Origin: Hippopus hippopus
Taxonomy: Eukaryota; Mollusca; Bivalvia; Cardiida; Cardiidae
Assembly (NCBI GenBank): GCA_946811185.2
Contig: OX328112.1
Location: 23,713,558-23,777,557, forward strand
DNA length: 64,000 nt
Direction of reading: 5' to 3'
Each line of letters begins with the position of its first letter. The stretch's first letter is position 1. The notes beneath the pieces were generated by a model, which did no database searches, was not told the DNA's origin, and saw only the letters and a list, made by a program, of their open reading frames with translations. Below, in pieces: positions 42,365 through 54,300 of the stretch. The position numbers were made by a program, and so were the translations under genes.

Positions 42365-45300
42365 CTGAAATATAATAATACCACAGTATTCATTCAAATG
42401 CAACAATCAACTTGACAACGAGATTTACATCGTATCAATGAAGGTACACTGCAAAAGTGTATAGAGAAGTTCATTATAGCATAACTATCAATATCACAAT
42501 GCAAATAAAATAAATGTAATTTTAGAAAAAGAAAGTGTATTGACATTTAAATACGTAACAGACAATTTATTTTAAAATAAATATTTTTTATTGGCAATTG
42601 CTTGGAGTAATCGTTCCAAAATGGTGATCTATCAGCATATAGGACCTTAATCTTTTACCAAACAATCCTGAATTTTAATGATCCTGAGAAAGAGCGCTCT
42701 GAAAAGGAGAAAATGCTAATATTTGATTTGGACAAGTCTAAAATTTTGTCTCCGGTAAAGATTTAATCCTGTATCAAATGACAAAATTTGCAGATGACAA
42801 ATCTATCGTGGCCCATATGATGGAATTTGTCTTTTAAAAGGTAGAAAAAATTGAGGAAAGAGCATAAAATGCCGGTTACCAGCATTTTCTGCTCTTCCCA
42901 AAATGTTTTCAAAAGCCTTCTTCCTCAGGGTTGCTAAAACCTGTGATTGTGTGGTATAGACTTAAGATAAAATTTTATATCAAGTAAAGATCTGAGATAT
43001 ACTTACGTTTACCCAGCACATCCTGGGCGTAATACAATAATGCATTATAGCAGTATTTCAGTTGGTCCTTCTTATGTATCAGATTTCTTCTCTTCCAGAG
43101 CATTTTACCTGCAACCTCTGGTATGTTTATGATACCTTGGCCATGGTTAACTTCCATCATAGCCATGTATATGAGGAGAAATATGCCTGTACGGCCAACA
43201 CCATTGCTGTTGTGATAAATACAATCAAATACAAATGAGCAGCACTCTGGCAAAAAGGGGTTTAATGCATCTCTTTGGAACACTGTACTAAGCAGCTCAT
43301 TGTACGATTATGGATTTACAAAAATCCAATTCATTTAGCGACCAACTGATTCATGAGCTAGACTGGGTCCTTGGACATGCAGAAAATTTACAAATAGCTA
43401 AAAGTTTCAACCCAGATCAGTCTGTGCGGACTGCGCAGGCTATTCTGGATTGATACTTTTTGCAGAGAATGGCTAAATATAGTTTATTTCATCAGCTTGT
43501 GGTTAATATGGAGAAATATTTGCCGAAAAAGGGAAAGGTATGTGAAAATAACGAGTGCCTTACTATTTTCGTGGACCTTTCCGTTTTGAGGCAAATATTT
43601 CCCCATATTAACCACAAGCTGATGAAATAAATTATATATTATATTTCCTCTGATTATTTTGTCAACGAATGCCACTTTTAAAACTTAAAAACTGAAAAAA
43701 CTTAAAAAAGCAGTTCCAGATTTTCGGCAGGAGGAAAATATTCACTGTGATGGAGAAATAATTCCCCCCAGCTTAAATTACGACATTTCTTTACCCATAG
43801 CATTTCTAAAAATAGACACATGAAATATAATATATTACAGTCCAACATATATAAAGCAAGCACCTCGGAAATATTGAAAATCTGCTAGCTACAGACAGGT
43901 GCTTGTTTAAGACAGATACATTTCAACATTTGTCTTCTCTTAAAACTCTACGGTTGCTTGCTTAACTCTTAACCACATGACAAAATTCTAGACATGTCAA
44001 AATTCAAAGTAGTTGCAGATGACAAGTTTAACATGGCCCAGATGATTGGATTTCTCTCTAAAAGGTTAGAAAATATTGTGGGTAAAAAAGGAAAAAGATG
44101 CTTTCAAATAGGACAGGTCCAATATTGTGTCATACAGTAAGGAGTTAATATGATTGATATCATTCACTGCTTACCAGAGGCCGAATTAACATGGCTCAAA
44201 AATGTGCATTTGTGGGAAAAGAAGAAAATGATAGTTTTCAACATTTTCTCCTTTTCTCATAATGTTTTTAAAAGTCTTCTTCCATTAGGGTGTTAAAACT
44301 CGAATTGTTTGGTAAAGTACTTATTCTTCAAGGGTGTTAAAACTAATATTGTTTTGTTGAAGTTTCAATAAGAAAATATACCTGCAATGGACAACAATAG
44401 GTTTGAGAAGACTTCTCTGCTGTCTGTAGAAACTGTGCACTTCTGTTATAAACTGTAACAAGTAGGACACTTTTTCTGGAAATCCACTGGAGAGAGACAA
44501 AAGAAAAATCTATGGAGTCAGTCAAGTACACACTTTTATTCTCTTTAAAAACAACAGTATTTAAGACTAGTTCAAATTGAAAACTTTTACAGTCAACAGA
44601 TTAAATCTGAAATATCACTAGCCAAAGCTCATGTTACAGGCTAAGTTTTACAGTGATTTTAGCACTTTGATTCTCTACTTAACTCTCTTTGCTAAAGTAC
44701 TTTCAATGCTATGATTTAACTCTCTTTGCAAAAGTACTTTCAGTGCTTTGATTTAACTCTCTTTGCAAAAGTACTTTCAGTGCTTTGAATCAAAGCACTG
44801 AAAGTACTTTTGCTACTTTCAGTGCTTTGAATCAAAGCACTGAAAGTACTTTTGCAAAGAGAGTTAAATCAAGAATCAAAACGCTAAAGTCACTCTAAAA
44901 CTGAGCCTCTTACATTCAGCACAGAAGAATTTTTGTAAAGAAATCTTCATTTCTCAACCTCTTTCAGCACCAAATATATAAACTCCACCTTTTTTAATGG
45001 CTGAAAATGCATTTCACTCATACCCAGATAGATCTGATCCATGTTCTGTGAAAAGGAATTTTAATGCATCTCCTTAATGCACTGTACCAAGCAAGACATC
45101 AAATAATTATGGATAAAGGCTGCCATTCACCTGTAAGTTTCCTAAGGCTGGAAACTTCAGAGCCCTAGCAAAGTACTAGGACACAAATGAATAAGTAATA
45201 AACCACTTTGATAATCTGAAATAATGTTGAGAGTAGTGTAAAACAGCATACTTCTTGGAATTGTTGGTAAAGGTTTAACTCTTTACCAAACAACATAATT

Positions 45301-48300
45301 TTAGACTAGTCCAAATTGGAAGCATTTGCAGATGACAAAATTAATGTGACTCAAAAACTGAAACTTGGTTTGGGAAAGGTAGAAAACATTGTGGGGAAAA
45401 GGAGAAAATGCTGGTTACCAGCATTTTCTCCTTTTCCCCACAATGTTTTCAGAAGGCTTCTTCCTCTGGGTCGTAAAATCAGGGATTGTTTGGTAAAGGG
45501 TTAATGCATTGTACCAAGCAAGACATCAAATAAGTATCGATTCATTAAAGCTGCAATTCTCCCGAGTGTTTCCTAAGGCTAGAAACTTCAGAGCCCAAGC
45601 AAAGTGCTAGTAAAACCAAGGACACAAACGAGTAAGTAATTAATCACTTTGATAAGTCTGAAAAAATGTTAAAAGTGGTGTAAAACACCATACTTCTTGG
45701 AATTGTTGGTAAAAGTTTTAAATGAAATACATATCAATATTACTACCTGACCGGCCATGTACTGTAATGCAAATGGACAAGAGTTCTTCCAGACTTGGTC
45801 TGAAAAGTAAACAGTACTTCCATGTTTAAAAGTATTCAGTCCTATGCCAATGATCCCATGTTTTGATGACTCTGAGGAAGCATCCTTTTGAATACAATGT
45901 GGGAAAAGGAGAAAATACTGGTTTATAAATAGAATTTTCTCCTATATTACACTGTTTTCTAAATATTCAAAGACATATCATCACAGAAATATTTAACTTG
46001 TCTTTGCAACTGCATTTAATTTGGTCAAGTATAAAATCTAATTATCTAGTAAAGAATTAACTCTTTACCAAACGACAAAATTTTAGACTTGTCCAGATTG
46101 AGAGCATTTGCAGACGACAAAATAAATGTGACTCAAAAATTGAAACTTGACTTTAGAAGGGTAGAAAACATTGTGGGAAAAGGAGAAAATGCTGGTTACC
46201 AGCATTTTCTCCTTTTCCCACAATGTTTTCAGAAGGCTTCATCCTCTGGGTCGTAAAAACCAGGGATTGTTAGGTAAAGAGTTAAAACTCTACAACAGGA
46301 AAGAATTTCAGACTTGTCCAAAAGTTAAAAGTATTTGCAAACAAATAAACTGTGATTGAAACAATAATATTTGTCTTTCAAAGGTGGAAAACACTGTGGG
46401 AAAAGGACAAAAAGCTTGTTACTGGTATTTTCTTCTTTTTCTACTATGTTTTCAAAAGCTTACACCCTCAGGGTCATTAAAAAAAAAAAAGCTGATTATT
46501 TGCTGAAGAGTTAAAGTTTCAGGAGAAAAATGTTTAACTATTACTCCACATCCACTCCATTTTTACATCCAAGGTATGACTTTTGTATACTTGGACAAAA
46601 ATAAGAGCAATACTTTTGTCTATTATGCTATTAATCATATAATATTGTATTGGCTAAGGTACAAGTCTGAGGTCTTTGGTATTAGCCTGAGGCCGAAGGC
46701 CTATAACCACAGTCAGAGTACCTGTAACGATGCCAATATGAAATTACTTGATTAAAGAAAATTTTATCAATTAACTGTAGTGAGTTGTCATCCATTTTGG
46801 ATTCAATATTGACTGAGTCATATTGATCTTGTTTTGTTCGATTTTGGCAAAGCTTTTCTCAAAGTGGCCAGATATTGGGTAAGTATGTCATATAGTACTG
46901 ACCAGACTGTTTTTGTCTGATAAATACAACAACACTATTTGTTTATTTATAATAATTATTCCTTCTTTCAAATCAATGTAATCACATTTTAGGATTTCAG
47001 TTCTTAAGACAAATGTTCAGAAAGATTATTTATGGTTCATAATAAAAAGGAAAATATCATTGTGAATGTCATTTTGAAAGAAATATGCAGTTTATTAAGA
47101 TTTTATATAATTAACTCTTTACCAAACGACAAAATTTTAGACTCATCCAAATTGAAAGCATTTGCAGACAACAAAATAAACGCGTCAAAAATTGATACTT
47201 GACTTTAGAAGAGTTGAAAACATTGTAAAAAAAAGAAGAAAATGCTGGTTACCAGCATTTTCTCCTTTTCCCACAATGTTTTCAGAAGGCTTCTTCCTCT
47301 GGGTCGTAAAAACTAGGGATTGTTTGGTAAAGGGTTAATTTATTGATGGGTAAAGTATATTCATAAAAAAAATGTGGGGGGTAAACTTACCTCTGAATGC
47401 CTCAAGTGTATAATTCTCTCTGTCCACAAAGGTTTCTGTTTCACACTTTGTAAGGTCAACTGTACTGGGCCATGGCTGATTGTCTCTCCCTTTGTTTCCG
47501 GCACATAAACGGGATATTTCTGAAAGAAAGACCGATAATAGGAATTCAATTTTTCCATTTAACAAGAGCTTTGCAAAAAAGCTACCAACGACACTGTGGA
47601 AAACAAGAGGGCCATGATGGCCCTGTATCGCTCCACTGGCTTTTTAACCCTTTACTACACAAATCAAAGTGTTAATGACCCTGAAAGAGAAGGCTTTCAA
47701 AAACATCGTAAGAATAGGACATGTTGTCATCCAGTATTTACTCCTTTTCCCACAACGTTTCCTAACTATCAAGGACAGAAATAGTCATTTAAGCTACATT
47801 CAATTTGTCTTTTTGCAATGGCTTTAAACTTGGTACAGTAAAAAAAAATACAGTTAAAAAAAACTCTCTCTTAAAACAGAACATTTCCTCTCCAAAAAAC
47901 TTGAATACCAAACTCCAATAACGTATAACTGCAGTTTGATAATCAAGGGAGGTAAATAGTAACAAACTTTATCTTGTATAACAGGAGTTATTTCCCTTGA
48001 TTACTATTCTAAATTACAGTCACCCTATAAGCCCATGTTAAACTTGTGATCTCCAAGGCAGAGCCAATTTTGACCCCAGGGCTATAATATGAAGGAATTT
48101 GATAGAGGACCATTAGATAAAGCTACATGCCAAATTTGGTAGCCCTGGGCCTTATGGTTTCAGACAAGAAGATTTTAAAATTCTCCACCATATTTTGAAG
48201 CAAGGAAAAAAGATGTAGACTATAATTCATAATGTACTGGAACAGCAATGTTTTGAGTGCATTTATATTTGCATGGACAGAACAAGAGTTATTTCCTTTT

Positions 48301-51300
48301 ATCAGTATGTAAACTTAAATCATATAACCAGTTATAATCTTTAATAAAGCCAAGCCCACAGCAGCCACGTCCATTGCCAGATCAAATTTTTAGCAAAGAA
48401 TCTGAAATATGTAACCCACAACATAGGGTTTGAACGAGAAATAATGGATTTAGAATATGATCACTCTCTCTTATCTGGAGCTGTGCTTTCATTTTGAATT
48501 TCTTTTTGTGACTGAGCATATCATTGTATTTTTAAGGGCAGTATCTTTGTTTGTTATGTAGCAGACCTCTGAATCCTTATTCTGCTAAATAAATTAAATG
48601 AAACTTTCATGTAAATAATAAAAACCTAAATATTGCCATTTCATAAAGCTACATGCCAAATTTGGTCGCCCTAGGCCCCATGGCTAGGTCAAAGAAGAAT
48701 TTTAAAGTTTTCCCTATATAAGCCCATGTAAAACTTGTTATATAAGCCCATGTAAAACTTGTTACCCCCGGGCAGGGCCTAATTTGACCCCAGGGCTATA
48801 ATTTGAACAATCTTGGCAAAGGTCCACTAGATAAAGCTACATGCCAAATTTGGTAGCTCTAGGCCCTATGGCTAGGTAGAAGAGGAATTTTAAAGTTCTC
48901 CCTAAATAAGCCCATGTATAACTTGTAACCCCCGGGGCGGGGCCAATTTTGACCCCAGGGCTATAAATTGAAGAAACTTGGTAGAGGTCCACTAGATAAA
49001 GCTACATGCCAAATTTGGTAGCCCTTGGCCTTACGGTTTCAGACAAGAAGATTTTCAAAGATTTCCAAATTTTTCAGTTTTGTTGCCATGGCAACCAGAG
49101 TTTTTGAAGGAATTAAATTCTTTCAAGAAATTCTGAAGAGGACCATGGCAGGATCATTTCTGTGAAGTTTCATCAAAATTGGATGGGTAGTTTCAGAGAA
49201 GAAGACATTTTAAAAAAAAGTTAACGCACGGACGGACGGACGGACGGACGGACGGACGGACGACGGACAACAGGCCATGACATAAGCCCGCTGGCCTTCG
49301 GCCAGTGGAGCTAAAAAAGCAAACATGCTGACTACCAACATTTTTTCCTTTATATCCCAAAATGATCTCCATAAGACAAATTCAATTATTCCTCAACCAT
49401 TGCTTTGAACTTGGACAAACTCGTAATTTTGATATCTCCTTTTGAAGAGTTACCTCAGCAGTGTTCATTTGCCACAATTTTTCCCCAACTTTTCCCTACA
49501 TGGAGATCATAAGGGTCATCATCTCATCTACATTTCTCAACTGATCACTGGGTAGGCTTTTTTTTTGTAACCTTTTTTAAACGAGGTAAATAGCATTGTT
49601 TAGCAGCAACCCTTTTCCAAACAAAAGAATTTTAGACTAGGCTAAACTGAAAGCAACTGCAGACCACAAATTATATGTGGTTTAAATGATTGGATATGTC
49701 TCTGAAAGGTTAGAAAACATTGTGGAAAAAGGAGAAAATGCTGGTTATCAGCATTTTCTCCTTTTCCCACAATATTTTCAAAGGCTTTCTTTCTCAGGGT
49801 TGCTAAAACTCAGGACTGTATAGTAATGGGGTTAAAAGACCACTTCTCGTCCATCCTCAAAAAAGTTTTGCCATGCTGCTATTCAGTCTCAAGACCACTG
49901 GATTAGCAGGCGTGTAAATTTCCAACTAAACTACTGTGCCTGGAAATAGGAGAAATTAAACCACCTATACCTTCCCAGTCTCTATTTCACTAGATAATGC
50001 CGCAATCACTTCTACTCCCTGCTCATAGATGGACAGCCAGAAATCAACGAGGGTGACTGGTAATGGCCACTGGGTAGCAATAAACTTTGGACAAGAGGGT
50101 GACAAATCCTGTTTAATATAGAAAATATATCATAAACTAGATTCAGCTGTCTTCTTGCAACGATTCAACCAGAATTATTTAAGGCTTCAAGAGGATAGGC
50201 ACAATCTAATTTCAAGGTCAATAAAGGTGTTACGGAAAGTTACCTGTATCATAGTAAGGCTGCAAAACAATAAAAAGTTTCTATGCATATTCAAAAAGAG
50301 GAAACAACTTACATTTATCCAACTTGCATTGATATAGTCATCTTTCAATGAAGAGATTAAAACTCTTGAGTCATCAACTGTAATGTAAAAAGAAACTGTC
50401 CTACTTTCCTTAAATGAAATTATATTTACTTCATTTATGTTTGCATACACACACATTTCTATGCATTTTCATACATTTACGATTCCATTCACAGTTTTTC
50501 ATTTTATTTTCTATTAATTAACAGAGCCCTGGTAGTGCAGATGGTAACGTACAGAATTCAAGAACAGGGGATCGCTGATCGATCCCAAGCTTGGCCAATT
50601 TCTTTCCGAGGACTGATGATAGTTATTGCAACAGGATTCATTCCTCTCTCACCGCTGATCATTGTTTCGACGATGGTTATGTGGGAAAGCAGCCAGTGGC
50701 TTGGAAAGAATATTGTGCAGAGTATTTGTAAAAGAAACTCCAGGAAAGCATGGGTAGGTGCACTGGCTGCCACAATATAACTGAAATAATGTTGAAAACA
50801 GCATTAAACACCACACAATCAATCAATTAATCAATCTATTAATTAACATATCCATTGATTTACATATTTTTCTGTTTACAACAAGCCTTCCATACTTTTA
50901 CATTTCTTTTCATTTACATTTCCATACACTTCCATTCATTTCCATAGATGTATATTTCCATAAATCTAAATTCATTTACATCTCTATTAATTTCTATACA
51001 TTTCCATAACCATTCATTCACATTTCCCTACATATAAATTTCAATTCATTTCCATTCCTTTACATTTTCAATTCAATCACTTCTCTATCCATTTCCCTTT
51101 CCATTCATTTTCTTCTCCTTTTCATTTACATCCCAAAAGGGTTCATTTCCATACCTTTACATTTCAATTCATATACACTGCAACAATGTTTTCTCCTTGT
51201 CTGACAATGTTTTAAAAAATCTTCCTCCTCTGGCGCAGTTAAACACAGGATTGCTGGGTAAGGAGTTAAAGGTCACTTACAAGGCATGATATCTTGATCT

Positions 51301-54300
51301 CTGTTCTTCATTGGATAACAGCGAGCTATAGCCAAGGTTTGTTTACGTCCTGCTTTCTCCTGTTCCTCCATTAATTCCTGGCAATACATGTACCAAAAAA
51401 CTTTAATAACCTGTTACTATACACGGAACATGTTCATCAATTATTCTAAATTCACTTCCAGCTATGAATAATGAAGAACAAATGAGCCATGCTCCATGAA
51501 AAAAGGGGCTTAATGCATCTGCAAAAAGTATCAACCCATGTCAGCCTGCTCAGTCCGCACAGGCTGACATGGGTCGGTACTTTTTGCCATTGGTAAATTT
51601 TCTGCATGTCCAAGAACCATTCTCATTCAGATCCAGTTGATTGTTAGACAAAATTGGTTTTACTGATCTTTAATTATATGGCTTGCAACACGTGAAAAGG
51701 GGCATTTGGACATTTGCGTAAAGTGTCGTCTCGGATCAGCCTGCGCATGCCACGCAGGCTAATCCGAGATGGCACTTTACGACTACATTAGATTTTGTGC
51801 TACAGTAGACTTGCACAAAACAGAAAATTACATAGAAATGGAAAGTGTCGTTTCGGATTAGCCTGCGCGGACTGCGCAGGCTGATCTGGAACGACACTTT
51901 ACGCAAATGTCCGAATGCCCCATTTCGCGTGTTGCAGGCCATATGATGACTTGCTTGGCATAATGCGTCACAGAGATGCTTTAAACCCCCTTTTCACTGA
52001 GCATGGCTCAAATCTAGTAATCTAATTGGCCAGGATATTCTGTCGCAGCCAATCAGATTACTTGAAAGGAGCATTTGCAAACATTGTGTATAAAGTAGAA
52101 AATGCTGATGACCAGCATTTTCTACTTTCCTTACATGTTTACTATTCTTTCAAAGACAAATACCATTTTTTGGGCCACATTAACTTTTTCATCTGCAAAT
52201 GCTTTTAATTTGGGCAAGTCTAAATCTTTTTTGTGGTAAAGAGTTAACTTCTGTATGTGATAAACACCCCCTCCTTTAACACATTTGATCCTGAAATAAT
52301 TTTGCTGCCACATATGACTTGTACAAAATTCTCAATATCCTTGCAAAATACTGATACTCAAAATATTACGTGTAACTCATGAAGAAGCCTGAGAACAATA
52401 TGGTGTAAGGGAAAGTGCTAGTAACAAGCAATTCCTCCATATACCATCCAGTTTTCAAAGGTGGTCTGCTGCAATTCTGTAGGAGGTAACATCGTAAAAA
52501 GAAAGTTGAAATTTCGTACACAAACCTTGAAGACAGAGTCCAATGGTGTGGGTCCACTACAAGAGGGTTTTTCATAACCTTCGATAAATTTAGCCAATTT
52601 CTCCACTTCCGTAACAAACTTGTCCAGTTTGGTTCTATCTTTATATGGATCTTTAGATTGTACCCCAATGTTTGAATTTTTCATCTGATCTTCTTTTTGT
52701 TGCTGTATTTCCTGTGCTGTCAAAACCTGCGGGAAACAAAAGATAATTCTGTATCAAAAGTTGTTGAAATTATTTCCCAAGGGCAGAGGGCACCCTGTCT
52801 CCAAGGATTAATTTCTTAACCCTTTATCACACAACAACATTTTAGACATGTAAAAATTAAAAGCAATTGCAGATGACAATTTAAGTGTTGCTCAGTTGAT
52901 GGAACTTGTCTTTAATAGAATTGAAAACACTGTGGGAAAAAGAGAAAATTCTGGTTACCAGCATTTTCTCCTTTGCCCACAATGTTTTTAAAATCCTTAT
53001 TCCTAAGGGTCGTTAAAACTTTGGATTGCGTGTGAAAGGGTTGACATTGTGTACAGTGATAAATTAAAAAATTCTATCAGTCTGAACCCATATGGTATAG
53101 TGTTAAAAGTTAATAAATTTCAAGTTATAAAGTATCAAAGCAGCAGTTGGATAGTCCTGTCTTTGTTTCAAGTATTTTGTCTTTAAATGACAAAGTGAAA
53201 AAAACAGAATCTGACAAATTATAAATTTTAGCAAAACATCAGATACGTCTTCACTCTGAGACCACCCATCATAACTTATTCACGACCAGAATTTTCTCCT
53301 TTTTCCCTACAATATTTTCTAAAAATTTTTTTCCCCAACCTTTTAAAACAAGGTATTATCTTATTAAAGGTAAATACAACCCTTAAAGATCCTATGAAAT
53401 GAAATACACAAATTCACAACAAACAAGATTAAAACAAAATTCCACAGAAAAATTTTAAATTGTTCACCTTTGGAGCAAGTACAGAGTCTGGCCTGTCTCT
53501 GGTGTCTGGACTAGAGGACAGAATTTCATCAAGAGATGATGCTGTAGACAGCTGTCTGGATGCTGGAATTGATTGACCTTCACTTTGACCCGTGTCTAAA
53601 AAAAATTTGTTTATTGTTTGATACAAAAAATTTCAGGATATAAGCATATCATTTCTGATGTAATGCATTTTTTTTGGTGGGTTGGAAGAATATTGCTACA
53701 TGAGGAATTCATTGCTTTCAGTTTTCTTCCACAACATACGAGCCATGATCTAGCAAAAAGGGGATTAAATGCAACTCTGTGACGCATAATACCATGCAAG
53801 TCATCCCATAATCATGAATCCATAAAATGGATTTTGTCTAACAATCGATGAGATCTGGAGGTAGAATGGTCCTTGGTTTAATTGATTGATTGAATGGTGT
53901 TTAACGTGGCTTTCAACATTATTTCAGCCATATCACACCAACAACTCAAATATTCATGTATGTCCTGGGTTTACCAGAACTAAGCTAGGGTTTTGAACTG
54001 TCTTGCCTAAGGACACTTGCACAAAAATCCCGGTGTTCAATGAGGCTGCAACTGCCAGCCTCCAGCTTACGAATCCTACACTTTACCATTGAGCCACACA
54101 CGACCACAGAATGTTTCCTTGGACATGCAGAAAATTGACCAATGGCAAAAAGTACTGACCCATGTTAGCCTGTGTGGACTGGGCAGGCTGACCTGGATCG
54201 ATACATTTTGCAGGTGCATTAAGCCCCCTTTTCACAGAGCCTGTCTCATGTGCAGAGTGAGCAATTTCTCTACTTGAGATGATGCATGTAATTTGTAAAA

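Larger units (their letters stand above)
47600..49315 (+). mobile_element. Composite bivalve-type repeat, about 1.7 kb
   Basis: Begins AGAGGGCCATGATGGCCCTG and CGCTCCACTGGC; ends with a (CGGA)n run (about 49228-49265), then GGCCATGACATAAGCCCGC and GGCCTTCGGCCAGTGGAGCT. Inside, AAAGCTACATGCCAAATTTGG repeats near 48120, 48645, 48833 and 48998, each with TGACCCCAGGGCTATAA-type context. A MITE-C (47650-47840) sits near its left end. No coding potential. Confidence 0.7.

Noticed and set aside
45747..45799. Apparent frameshift before the WPD motif
   Set aside because: On rereading the minus strand, CATTACAGTACATGGCCGGTCAG is in frame (HYSTWPV) and leaves two bases that pair with the next exon.
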